NCBI RefSeq assembly: GCF_018861735.1
Contig: NZ_JAHLEB010000001.1
Location: 124,001 to 188,000, forward strand
Length of the DNA: 64,000 nucleotides
Direction: 5' to 3'
From: Clostridium lacusfryxellense
GTDB lineage: Bacteria > Bacillota > Clostridia > Clostridiales > Clostridiaceae
Below are positions 53,430-62,034 of this stretch, piece after piece. The notes beneath the pieces were generated by a model. That model saw nothing but the letters and a program-made list of their open reading frames with translations, made no database searches and was not told where the DNA came from. Position 1 is the first letter of the stretch; every line of letters starts with the position of its first letter. The position numbers were made by a program, and so were the translations under genes.

Positions 53430-54260
53430 ATGTATGATGTAATTATTATTGGAAATGGTCCAGCAGGTATTTCAGCTTCACTTTATACTTCAAGAGCTAA
53501 TTTAAAGACACTTGTAATTGCTAAAGCTGAAATAAATAGTTGTGAATTCTTACCACAAGAAAGAAAACCTCGAATGGTAAATATCGGATTAAACATGTTA
53601 GAAGAAGAGGTTATCTCTATTAAAAAGAGTGATTTTTTTGAAGTGGTTACTGCAAACAATAAATTTATAGCTAAATCATTGCTCATAGCAACTGGTCAGA
53701 CTAATAAAAATTTGAAGGTTGATAGATTAAGTGACTTTGAAGGTAAAGGGGTAAGTCACTGTACTTCTTGCGATGGGTTTTTCTATGATGGGTTAAAGGT
53801 TGGGGTGCTAGGGTTTAAGGATTATGCAATTTATGAGGCTTTAGAACTTAAGGCCTATACAGAGGATATTACTATATTTACTAATGGAAGAGAGCTTGAA
53901 CTTACGGATAGTTTCAAGAGTTATGAGAAAAGCTTTAAAATAAACTATAAAGGTATAAAGAGACTAGAGGGCAATGATTTTCTTGAGAAAATTATTTTTA
54001 TTGATGATAAAACTGAATCCCTAGATGGAATTTTTATAGCCTATGAAAGTGCAGCAACTGTTGATTTTGCTAACAAGTTAGGTTTAGTTACTAATGGAGA
54101 ATCTATTTCTGTTGATATAAACCAACAAACAAATGTTAAGGGAGTGTTTGCTGCAGGAGGTTCTACTGGCGATCATATGCAAATTAATAATGCAGTGGCG
54201 CAAGGTGCTATGGCAGGCAAAAGTGTAATTGAATATGTAAGAAATATAAGTAAAAAATAA
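53430..54260 (+). CDS. thioredoxin-reductase-like FAD oxidoreductase (Cp34-like)
   Basis: 276 residues from ATG 53430 (GGAAGGTG seven bases before). FAD motif IIIGNGPAGISASLYTSRA, redox-active CTSC (111-114) in HCTSCDG, a degenerate NAD-binding segment VGVLGFKDYAIYEALELK, and a C-terminal FAD motif GVFAAGGSTGDH. Shorter than standard TrxR (about 310). The short loop and GFKDYA in place of GGGdSA agree with the clostridial AhpF-like oxidoreductases paired with a glutaredoxin. Confidence 0.85.
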   Translation: MYDVIIIGNGPAGISASLYTSRANLKTLVIAKAEINSCEFLPQERKPRMVNIGLNMLEEEVISIKKSDFFEVVTANNKFIAKSLLIATGQTNKNLKVDRLSDFEGKGVSHCTSCDGFFYDGLKVGVLGFKDYAIYEALELKAYTEDITIFTNGRELELTDSFKSYEKSFKINYKGIKRLEGNDFLEKIIFIDDKTESLDGIFIAYESAATVDFANKLGLVTNGESISVDINQQTNVKGVFAAGGSTGDHMQINNAVAQGAMAGKSVIEYVRNISKK

Positions 54261-54288
54261 AGCTCCGATTTGGAGCTTTATTTTTTTA
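54257..54288 (+). terminator. terminator overlapping the flavoprotein stop
   Basis: ATAAAGCTCC (54257-54266) / GGAGCTTTAT (54272-54281), T run. Confidence 0.85.
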
Positions 54289-54306
54289 ATATTAAAAGCA
54301 AGTCCA

Positions 54307-54378
54307 TATCAGAGATCAATAGTTTATAGGTAAAATAATTGTTATCTCAGTACCTTTTCCCATTTGACTCTTTAGTTC
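54307..54378 (-). pseudogene. last residues of a histidine kinase
   Basis: On the minus strand the frame reads LVELKSQMGKGTEITIILPI then stop, the end of an HATPase domain (G-GT---I-LP). Nothing upstream continues it. Confidence 0.55.
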
Positions 54379-54381
54379 TAC

Positions 54382-54576
54382 GAGGAAAATAAAATTGTTA
54401 TTAAGTGTGAAAGTTCAAAGGTTTATATAAATGGTGAAAAAATTAAGAATCCAGATCAAAGCATGGGATATTTAATAATTAATATGCTATGGAGTTATGG
54501 TGATGAGATAGAATTAGTTATGGATATGCCAGTTAAAATAATGCATGAAAATCCTAAAGTTAAAATTAACCTCTAG
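54382..54576 (+). pseudogene. remnant of GH127-like beta-L-arabinofuranosidase
   Basis: 65 codons: KIVIKCESSKVYINGEKI, then GYLIINMLWSYGDEIELVMD and MPVKIMHENPKVKINL, stop. The pattern Y--I---W--GD-IEL-M-MPV---HP-V is the beta-sandwich region of GH127 (DUF1680) proteins, normally about 600 residues. No start or flanking parts. Confidence 0.55.
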
Positions 54577-54715
54577 GTTGGCTTTAATCTATGCTATTTA
54601 TGAATGGTTAGAAGTAAATCAACCTAATTCAGAATTTCAAGGTGAATTACATCTGATACTAAAGGTCTTATGAAGTATACTTAGAATGTAACATAAACAG
54701 TTCAAAGATTTGATT
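54577..54715. other. remnant DNA
   Basis: A short open frame (ALIYAIYEWLEVNQPN ... LILKVL, stop near 54674) without start or recognisable family. Looks like another gene tail. Confidence 0.2.
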
Positions 54716-55123
54716 CTACCTACTATCCATTCTTAGCGAAGCAACGAAAATAATGACCGGATACAACAAAAGGGCGGCTGTTGTAGCAGGCAATATGGTC
54801 GAATTATTAAAAGCATCTATATAATTGTAAATTGTTAACGATAATATATTTAGAAACATTGTGATGTAACTTATCTGTACAACAGATCTTTTTTTGAAAA
54901 TAAAGAAAGTGATGAACAAATTATACAATAGATTTAACAAAGAAAGGATCATTCCATATTTGCCTGCTTCATTGTTTTGTATGAAGTACACAAAAGAGCT
55001 TAGAATTAAAACGATAGTGTATAAAAACCAGTTCAATTTCCAATGAATTAGTTCTCCTCGCAATGACTCTGATTTGAATATCTTTTCGAATTGATCTACA
55101 TATTGTGTTTTCATCATTTGCAC
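54716..55123 (-). CDS. four-span membrane protein, possibly truncated sensor
   Basis: 135 residues. Four hydrophobic segments (about 33-48, 56-73, 82-100, 112-128) follow a charged N-terminus FEKIFKSESLRGELIHWKLN. It ends at LYPVIIFVASLRMDSR right at the border of remnant DNA. Layout resembles the membrane half of sensory cyclases or kinases, so the output domain may have been lost. No firm family. Confidence 0.45.
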   Translation of the reverse strand: MQMMKTQYVDQFEKIFKSESLRGELIHWKLNWFLYTIVLILSSFVYFIQNNEAGKYGMILSLLNLLYNLFITFFIFKKRSVVQISYITMFLNILSLTIYNYIDAFNNSTILPATTAALLLYPVIIFVASLRMDSR

Positions 55124-55210
55124 ACTCCTATTTCCAATATGCTTAAATTATATCATAAATAGGGTCTTTCTATAAGCAAGATTACCAAAGTACTAAATCT
55201 CAATAAGCAT

Positions 55211-55786
55211 TCATATTGTATCTTTGAAGTTTTTCTTATATATAACTTGCACGCCTCTTAATATAGGTAGTTCAACATTGTAATATTTAGGAGCATGAGA
55301 TAATAAGTCTGCAGTTTGTACTTGAAGTAGATAAGGCATATTTGACTGCCCAATGAGTTCAATAGCCATAGAAACTCCTTCTGCTGTAGCTATTATTTTA
55401 TAGTCATGGCATTTTATAAGCTTACATACTATTGATATTAGCTCATCTTCATATTCAAGCCTTTTTAGTATTAGCTTTGATAGTACTGCACTGATTTCTT
55501 CATGTCCCCAAAATCTTTCAGCCTCATCAGCAAAAACCTTTGCATAAGGCTTTCCAATATCGTGAAATAATGTAGTAAGTTTTAATATTAAATTAAAGTC
55601 CACTTTATTTACTGTTTCCTCTATGTGTTCATATACATTATATATATGATTAGGGTGAATTTGAGTGCAGTCAACACAGATTGAAAGCTCTGGAACTAAT
55701 TTAAGAATTTCTTCTCGATTATTTTTTATGTTTTTACTTGATAAAAGAATTTGGTTTAACCTTTCTTTATCTTTTTTATATTGCAT
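55211..55786 (-). CDS. HD-domain phosphohydrolase
   Basis: 191 residues from ATG 55786 (GAAGGGAATGG upstream). HD-type metal site: HIYNVYEHIEETV, LTTLFHDIGKPYAKV (HD pair), WGHEEISA and KCHDYK. Close to the HD module found in tRNA nucleotidyltransferase-like proteins and small nucleotidases. Substrate unknown. Confidence 0.8.
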   Translation of the reverse strand: MQYKKDKERLNQILLSSKNIKNNREEILKLVPELSICVDCTQIHPNHIYNVYEHIEETVNKVDFNLILKLTTLFHDIGKPYAKVFADEAERFWGHEEISAVLSKLILKRLEYEDELISIVCKLIKCHDYKIIATAEGVSMAIELIGQSNMPYLLQVQTADLLSHAPKYYNVELPILRGVQVIYKKNFKDTI

Positions 55787-55928
55787 GATTAGCACCATTC
55801 CCTTCAAAATATTTTGTTTGAATAATTACTTTTTTATATTTTCAATTCATTATAAAATATAAACATTTATATGTATAATATATGTTATTGACGTATTTAT
55901 AAATAAAATATATGAATGAGGTTAGAAT

Positions 55929-56819
55929 ATGAATTTACATGCACTGAGGTTATTTTACACAGTAGCAAAGATGGGTAGTATAACTATTGCAGCAGAGCAA
56001 TTAAGAATTAGCCAACCGGCAATTACTTCTCAAATTAAAAAATTTGAAAATGAGAATAGCATAACATTATTTTTACCACAAGGTAGGGGGATTCGATTAA
56101 CTGAAATAGGAAAACAGTTGGCAAAGGAGGCAAGTTTAATTTTTCAACAGGAAAATAGAATGGAAACCCTTATAGAGAATTATAAACAGGGTAAAACAGG
56201 CACTTTGAAAATAGCCGGTAATTATCTTACATCTAATTTTTTATTACCTAAATGGGCAGCAAGTTTAAAAAAACATAATGAAAATGTTAATATCAAAATT
56301 ACAACACTTAATAGTGATGAGGCAGTTAATAGCCTTATAAGTTATCAAGCAGATATAGCTGTACTTGGTGGTGGAGCAACTAATTATTTCGACAAGATTG
56401 ATGTAAATGAAATAATTGAAGATGATATATGGTTTGTGTCTGCTCCTGATCATAAATATGCTAATAAGGTAGTCAGCTTAAGTGAAATTATGTTAGAACC
56501 TTTTATAATGAGAGAAAATGGGAGTTATATGAGATCACTTTTGAAATCTATTTGTATCACAGCTGGTATTTCTTTTCCTAATACAATGCTTGAATTTAAT
56601 GGATTGCATGAAACTCTTATGGCTTCTATGGCAGGCTATGGTATAAATTTCTGCTCATCCATAGCGGTTAAAGAACTTGTTGATATAGGAAAATTATCAA
56701 GAATACATGTTGAAAATATTAATCCTAAAAACAAAATTGTAATTTGTGTGCGTAAAAATGATAATAGATCACAGTTAGTTAAAGATTTTATCACAATTAT
56801 CGAAAACCAAACCTTATAA
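55929..56819 (+). CDS. LysR-family transcriptional regulator
   Basis: 296 residues, SD GAGGTT. N-terminal HTH MNLHALRLFYTVAKMGSITIAAEQLRISQPAITSQIKKFE, then a periplasmic-binding-like effector domain about 90-290. Divergent from the HD gene. Target unknown. Confidence 0.93.
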   Translation: MNLHALRLFYTVAKMGSITIAAEQLRISQPAITSQIKKFENENSITLFLPQGRGIRLTEIGKQLAKEASLIFQQENRMETLIENYKQGKTGTLKIAGNYLTSNFLLPKWAASLKKHNENVNIKITTLNSDEAVNSLISYQADIAVLGGGATNYFDKIDVNEIIEDDIWFVSAPDHKYANKVVSLSEIMLEPFIMRENGSYMRSLLKSICITAGISFPNTMLEFNGLHETLMASMAGYGINFCSSIAVKELVDIGKLSRIHVENINPKNKIVICVRKNDNRSQLVKDFITIIENQTL

Positions 56820-56991
56820 TTGCAACCGGTGTTTCATATGTTAGTCTAACAATCTAGATGTAAAATAAAGTAAAATGAGATATAATGTAAATATGGTAAT
56901 TAGTATATAGAATAATAGCAATAAAGTTGATATTTATCTTGGATAATGAGGCAACGGGATATTATTTTATAATATAAAAAGGAGGAGTATT

Positions 56992-57195
56992 ATGAATGAA
57001 GAAACAGCAATAGCATATGCAGTAGTGGCTATAAATGATATGTCATGCTCAAATGTTATTACACAGGAGACAACATCAGGATTAAGCATAATAACAGTTG
57101 AAAATATACTTAAATTTTTACCAGGTGAGATGTTGTCATTAATGGAACGTTTTACAGAGAAAGAGATAATGAAGGAAGCGGAAAGTTTAGAATGA
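56992..57195 (+). CDS. 67-residue protein, unknown
   Basis: SD AAAGGAGGAG, ideal spacing. The product starts MNEETAIAYAVVAINDMSC and ends with an acidic helix FTEKEIMKEAESLE. Soluble. Its last 50 bases are duplicated at 34956-35012, so a related gene once stood there. It precedes a zinc-ribbon gene by 42 bases and may be co-transcribed. Confidence 0.65.
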   Translation: MNEETAIAYAVVAINDMSCSNVITQETTSGLSIITVENILKFLPGEMLSLMERFTEKEIMKEAESLE

Positions 57196-57237
57196 GATTA
57201 AATTTTATAATCTTTTAACGAATAGAGGGGGATTTAT

Positions 57238-57630
57238 ATGGATTTTAAAAATAATTTTTCAAAAATCACTAAGTCGCTAAGTGAAAGTGCTTCCAATGTT
57301 GTACAAAAATCAAATGAATTAATAGCAGTATCTGCGTTGAATGGTGAGATTAATGATGAAGAAAAAAAGAAAGATATTATTTATATTGCCATAGGCAAGG
57401 TAGTTTATAACAGCTTTATTAACAAAGCAGAATTAAGTGAGGAAATCAAACAGAAATGTGAAGCTGTTCTTGAGCACAATGAACAAATAAAAATAATTAT
57501 GGAAAAAATAATTAACGTAAAAAGAATTAAAAAGTGCCCTAATTGCGGAACGGATATGAATATTAGCATCAAATTTTGCCCTGATTGTGGAGTTATGCAG
57601 AAATTAATTGAGGATGACAATATAATATAA
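57238..57630 (+). CDS. zinc-ribbon protein with helical N-terminus
   Basis: 130 residues, SD GAGGGGG. N-terminal helices about 1-85 (NNFSKITKSLSESASNVVQK) and a C-terminal zinc ribbon CPNCGTDMNISIKFCPDCG (about 100-118). Family unknown; such proteins occur in clostridial operons with stress or membrane proteins. Confidence 0.75.
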   Translation: MDFKNNFSKITKSLSESASNVVQKSNELIAVSALNGEINDEEKKKDIIYIAIGKVVYNSFINKAELSEEIKQKCEAVLEHNEQIKIIMEKIINVKRIKKCPNCGTDMNISIKFCPDCGVMQKLIEDDNII

Positions 57631-57652
57631 ATATATATTAAATAAATGTAAT

Positions 57653-57699
57653 AGAAAAAGCTTATTCCATAGAGCAATTTATGGGATAGGCTTTTTCTA
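57653..57699 (+). terminator. terminator after the zinc-ribbon gene
   Basis: AGAAAAAGC-TAT-CCAT (from 57653) pairs with ATGG-ATA-GCTTTTTCT (to 57698) with mismatched interior bases. Confidence 0.8.
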
Positions 57700-57865
57700 T
57701 ACTGAGGGAAATTATTTGCCATATATAAATACCTTTATAGCATCTGTATAGATGATATATTTAGATGCTTTACACTTTATTGACAATACTTGTCCTTGAG
57801 AATAGAATAAATATAAAATAAAAAATGTAGTAGGATAATTATAAAGAATAGAAGGAGCTGATTTT

Positions 57866-59170
57866 ATGTATAAAGAAATTTCAAAGTTGATCTTATATAA
57901 TGATTTGGGAGATAACTGCATTTTATGTAATTTAGCAGATATTATTGAGGATTATAACTCAAAGAGCTGCACTAATGAAAAGATTGTAACCCGTATTTAT
58001 AGGGAAATGAAACGTATTTTGGATTTAGCAACAAACTATGGGTTTGATAAAAATATATGGCACAATTATTTAGTTTTTCTGCTCATCACCAACGAAAATT
58101 CTTTTAGTATTACATGTGAAAAAGTAGGAGATAGTGATGGAACGGTGAATCACTTCGCAAAAAATGATTTTAAAATATTCAAGAACCTCTTTGATTATGA
58201 TTTTTCGCATATTGAACAGGATTTAGATATAGATTGTTTTACGACTATTTCTAATTATAAAGCTATTGTAAAAAAAGAAAGAATGTATAATAAAAATGTT
58301 AGTGAGAAAGTTCAATATATCAGTACTTGCATTGAAAATGCAAAAGACGAGGAAGAAGTATTTCGTATTATAACAGGATTTTATAAAGATTTTGGTGTTG
58401 GAATGTTTGGACTGAATAAAGCATTTCGCATTGGTCACGCAGTTGGAAAGTTAGAATTTTACCCAATTACAAATATGGATGAGGTCATATTAGATGATTT
58501 AGTGGGGTATAAATTCCAAAAGGAAGAACTTGTTCTGAATACGCAAGCATTTGTAGAAGGAAGAACAGCCAATAATGTTTTATTGTATGGAGATAGTGGT
58601 ACTGGGAAATCTGCAAGCATAAAAGCAATCCTTAATCAATATTATAACAGTGGTTTGCGAATGATTGAAATCTACAAGCATCAATTTCAGGATTTATCAG
58701 CTATAATAACTCACATTAAAAATAGAAATTATAAATATATCATTTATATGGATGACTTATCTTTCGAGGAATTTGAAATAGAGTACAAATTTTTGAAAGC
58801 TGTGATTGAAGGTGGAGTGGAAGTTAAACCAGATAATGTATTAATATATGCTACATCTAATCGAAGACACTTAATTCGCGAAACGTGGAATGATCGAAAC
58901 GATATTGAAGTAAGAGGTGACGTCCATACTAATGATACTATGGAGGAAAAATTATCGCTAGCAAATCGATTTGGTGTTACTATTGGTTATTTTAAGCCTA
59001 GCCGAGTAGAATATCATGAAATTGTAAAAAAACTGGCTAAGAAGCACGAAAATATTACACTCTCTGAAAAAGAATTATGTGAAGAAGCGAATAGGTGGGA
59101 AATGCGTCATGGAGGTCCCTCAGGAAGGACTGCGCAACAATTTATTGATTGGTTGGCAGGGAAAATTTAA
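57866..59170 (+). CDS. DUF815-type AAA+ ATPase
   Basis: 434 residues, SD AAGGAG. N-terminal helical half, then AAA+ core: [16 protein letters not shown], Walker [14 protein letters not shown], Walker [15 protein letters not shown], sensor [13 protein letters not shown] and [11 protein letters not shown]. This is the DUF815 family of predicted ATPases, function unknown. A short duplicate of 58993-59033 lies at 63466-63504. Confidence 0.88.
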   Translation: MYKEISKLILYNDLGDNCILCNLADIIEDYNSKSCTNEKIVTRIYREMKRILDLATNYGFDKNIWHNYLVFLLITNENSFSITCEKVGDSDGTVNHFAKNDFKIFKNLFDYDFSHIEQDLDIDCFTTISNYKAIVKKERMYNKNVSEKVQYISTCIENAKDEEEVFRIITGFYKDFGVGMFGLNKAFRIGHAVGKLEFYPITNMDEVILDDLVGYKFQKEELVLNTQAFVEGRTANNVLLYGDSGTGKSASIKAILNQYYNSGLRMIEIYKHQFQDLSAIITHIKNRNYKYIIYMDDLSFEEFEIEYKFLKAVIEGGVEVKPDNVLIYATSNRRHLIRETWNDRNDIEVRGDVHTNDTMEEKLSLANRFGVTIGYFKPSRVEYHEIVKKLAKKHENITLSEKELCEEANRWEMRHGGPSGRTAQQFIDWLAGKI

Positions 59171-59228
59171 AATTTACATATAATGTATACAGTGGTAGAT
59201 AATATAGGGATATTAAAGGAGAAAAACA

Positions 59229-60605
59229 ATGAAAGACAATATGTATAACCTAGGGAATATGGATATTAAAAAGCTAATCATAAAAATGTCATTGCCAGCA
59301 ATGTTATCTATGATTGTGCAAGCACTATACAATGTTGTAGACAGTATATTTGTTGCAAAAATATCAGAGCAGGCACTTACGGCTTTATCTATAGTTTTTC
59401 CAATACAATTGATAATAGTGTCAATATTTGTGGGGCTTGGATTGGGGATTAACTCATTTATGTCAAGAAAACTAGGTGAGGGTAACAAAGATGTTGCGAT
59501 AAATACGGCGGAACATGGATTTGCAATAGGTATTGGTTTGTGGATTATCCTTGCAATTTGTTCGACATTTGTACCCCAAATGTTTTCTAAATTGTTTACA
59601 GACGATCCTGTTGTTATTAAGTATGCAGTACAGTACACTAGAATTATTATGCTATTTTCATTTGGTAGCATTATAGCAGAAGTTTGTATGAATATTTTAA
59701 GATCTACTGGTGACATGTTAAGTTCTATGAAAATACAATTATTAGGTGCAATAATCAATATTGTTCTTGATCCAATTCTTATTTTCGGATTGTTATTTTT
59801 CCCTAAATTAAGTGTGCAGGGTGCAGCAATAGCAACGGTGATCGGTCAAATAGGTTCTATGCTATATGCACTTAAATTGGTACTTAAAAATAATAATGGA
59901 CTAAAACTAAATTTAAAGAAATTTCATCATAGTAGCAACATCACAGGTGAAATTTTTAAAGTTGGAATTCCTGCTATGTTTATGACAATGCTAGGATCTA
60001 TAATGGTATCTGGTTTGAATTTAATTTTAGCAGGATTTTCTGGAACTGCTGTTGCAGTATTTGGAGCATACTTTAAATTGCAGTCTTTTATATATATGCC
60101 TGTATTCGGTTTGACTCAGGGGATCATGCCTATAGTTGGATATAATTATGGCGCCAAAAATAAGCAAAGGGTAATCGAAACTGTCAAGTATGGTTGCATA
60201 TTTGCATGCACAATAATGCTGGTTGGTACTGCTATATTTGTAATATTCCCGAGGCAACTGCTTATGTTATTTAGTAGTACACCACAGATGGAGGCAATTG
60301 GGATAAAGTGTTTGAGAATTATCAGTATAGGTTTTATGTTTTCTGGAATAGTAATAGTTATTTCTACGATTTTTCAAGCACTTGGTAAAGCAAACGCAAG
60401 CCTTGTTATATCTTTTTCAAGACAGATTATTATTCTATTACCATTAGCATTTATTCTAAGTGATTTAATTGGATTAACGGGAATATGGATAGCGTTTCCA
60501 ATATCAGAAGCAGTTTCTTTAATAATTTCGGGGTACTTTGTAATTAAAATATATCGAGAAAAAATTCGAGATTTAGGGCTGGAAATACAGGTTGATAGTA
60601 ACTGA
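59229..60605 (+). CDS. MATE-family efflux transporter
   Basis: 458 residues, SD AAAGGAG. Twelve membrane segments in two MATE repeats. Start MSLPAMLSMIVQALYNVVDSIFVA is typical of NorM/DinF-like clostridial MATE proteins. Exports cationic drugs or metabolites using Na+ or H+. Confidence 0.93.
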   Translation: MKDNMYNLGNMDIKKLIIKMSLPAMLSMIVQALYNVVDSIFVAKISEQALTALSIVFPIQLIIVSIFVGLGLGINSFMSRKLGEGNKDVAINTAEHGFAIGIGLWIILAICSTFVPQMFSKLFTDDPVVIKYAVQYTRIIMLFSFGSIIAEVCMNILRSTGDMLSSMKIQLLGAIINIVLDPILIFGLLFFPKLSVQGAAIATVIGQIGSMLYALKLVLKNNNGLKLNLKKFHHSSNITGEIFKVGIPAMFMTMLGSIMVSGLNLILAGFSGTAVAVFGAYFKLQSFIYMPVFGLTQGIMPIVGYNYGAKNKQRVIETVKYGCIFACTIMLVGTAIFVIFPRQLLMLFSSTPQMEAIGIKCLRIISIGFMFSGIVIVISTIFQALGKANASLVISFSRQIIILLPLAFILSDLIGLTGIWIAFPISEAVSLIISGYFVIKIYREKIRDLGLEIQVDSN

Positions 60606-60630
60606 TTTAATTTTTATAGGAAGCTTCTTT

Positions 60631-61335
60631 TCATTTAATGGCTTCTTCAATTAATTCAGTGGTTTTCTCTAATCCAAAGACCACACTATGTTCACCTTTA
60701 AATACAACATCCATAAAACTTAAACGCTTGTTGATAAAGTGAACAAGCGTTCCAACTAACAAAGCCGCTAAAATAGTTCCTTCTCTTATTCCATTTAGTC
60801 GATGAAAAAGAATGAGCGAAAAAAGTAAACCACAAATTAAAAGTGTAACATCGAAAGCTACTTTTAAATTTCCAAATTCCTTCTTCGTAACTATTGAGAG
60901 GGCACTAACGACTCCTTCACCAGCCATAAGTATAACATCAGCAGTCACTTCCATACTGACTCCAAGAGCAAGAATTAAACAACTAAGAGTAAATAATCCT
61001 ATTTGGGCAAGATAATTGGTTACATTTATCCATGAAAACAATCCCATAGTAAAATCGGTAAAAAAGGCAAATATTAGAGCGACCACAACTTGAAGTAGCT
61101 GAATCAACTTAAATTGTTTTCTTAATAATAAAATTTGAAAAATAATAAATAATAGGTTCATTAAAAAAGTAAATTGCCCAATCGTCATAGGAAATCCCAA
61201 ACTCAATACATATGGCACACATGAAATAGGAGACGTTCCTAAATAAGATCGAGTCGATAACGCAACACCGACCGCCATCATGAATAATCCTAAAATAAAA
61301 AATAAATAACGTTTCACTATTTCGAGAATTGACAT
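60631..61335 (-). CDS. YitT/YczE-like membrane protein
   Basis: 234 residues. Five to six membrane segments. FILGLFMMAVGVALSTRSYLGTSPISCVPYVLS is the YczE/YyaS/YitT-family N-terminus (membrane proteins of unknown transport role). A cytoplasmic C-terminal piece follows. It shares a transcript with the marR gene 36 bases upstream, which presumably represses it. Confidence 0.85.
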   Translation of the reverse strand: MSILEIVKRYLFFILGLFMMAVGVALSTRSYLGTSPISCVPYVLSLGFPMTIGQFTFLMNLLFIIFQILLLRKQFKLIQLLQVVVALIFAFFTDFTMGLFSWINVTNYLAQIGLFTLSCLILALGVSMEVTADVILMAGEGVVSALSIVTKKEFGNLKVAFDVTLLICGLLFSLILFHRLNGIREGTILAALLVGTLVHFINKRLSFMDVVFKGEHSVVFGLEKTTELIEEAIK

Positions 61336-61371
61336 TCTAAAGTATCACTCCCATGTTTTTTTTGTCCTGTT

Positions 61372-61788
61372 TTAATTAGATAAATTATCAAACATCTTTG
61401 TCAGTAGACTAAACGTCATTTCCTGCTGCTCAACTGAGAAACCTTCAAAGGCTTTCGTTTTCACCTCATCAAAAATTTTCATGACTTTTTGGGTCACTAT
61501 TTCGCCTTCCGTTGTTAAAAAAACATGCCACGAACGTCGATTTCTATTTAGTTGTTTTCGTTCAATCAGATGAGCATCCTCCATTCTGGCTAGTAAATTA
61601 GTAACCGTTGCTGGTTTGATTTCACAAGCTTGGGCAATTTCTTTTTGCTCGCAACCATTGTGATATTCTAGAAACTCCAAAATTTTTGGTTGACCTGGTG
61701 ACAATCCTAAGGTATTTGTTTGTTCCAAGATTTTTTTATTACAAAGGGTGTGACAAAGTCGTACTATGTAATGCAGTTCTTGATTCAT
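61372..61788 (-). CDS. MarR-family regulator
   Basis: 138 residues, SD AGGAGGG. Winged helix QPKILEFLEYHNGCEQKEIAQACEIKPATVTNLLARMEDAHLIER, wing LNRNRRSWHVFLT. First gene of a two-gene operon with the YitT-like protein; likely autoregulatory. Confidence 0.92.
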   Translation of the reverse strand: MNQELHYIVRLCHTLCNKKILEQTNTLGLSPGQPKILEFLEYHNGCEQKEIAQACEIKPATVTNLLARMEDAHLIERKQLNRNRRSWHVFLTTEGEIVTQKVMKIFDEVKTKAFEGFSVEQQEMTFSLLTKMFDNLSN

Positions 61789-61961
61789 ATTTATTCCCTC
61801 CTATCGATTAGAACTATAACAATTAGAAAGCTAATCATTTTATTATACACATAAATATAAAGCGAGGCAACTTTTCAGGGATAATATATGCAAATACAAG
61901 GAGAATAAAACAGTATATGCCAGTGTGTTCTGTTATAATATATATAATGATCAAGGGTTTA

Positions 61962-61984
61962 AATAAATAAATAAATAAATAAAA
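61962..61984. repeat. AAAT tetranucleotide repeat
   Basis: About five AAAT units in the leader of the L,D-transpeptidase gene. Slippage could change leader spacing. Confidence 0.6.
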
Positions 61985-62016
61985 CAAAGATAGTATTTTA
62001 TTTATACTATCTTTGT
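61984..62016 (+). promoter_or_regulatory. leader hairpin of the L,D-transpeptidase gene
   Basis: ACAAAGATAGTA (61984-61995) and complement (62005-62016) form a 12-bp stem five bases before the ribosome site GAGGGTG. No T run follows, so it is not a plain terminator. TATAAT lies at 61934. Confidence 0.6.
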
Positions 62017-62034
62017 ATACGAGGGTGTGCAATT

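Noticed and set aside
57712-57921. Minus-strand ORF before the DUF815 gene
   Set aside because: No ribosome site, overlaps the DUF815 start; composition typical of noncoding AT-rich DNA.
60631-61788. Recent horizontal transfer of the MarR-YitT pair
   Set aside because: The proteins look somewhat unlike their neighbours, but codon bias cannot be quantified by eye and no mobility sequence flanks them.
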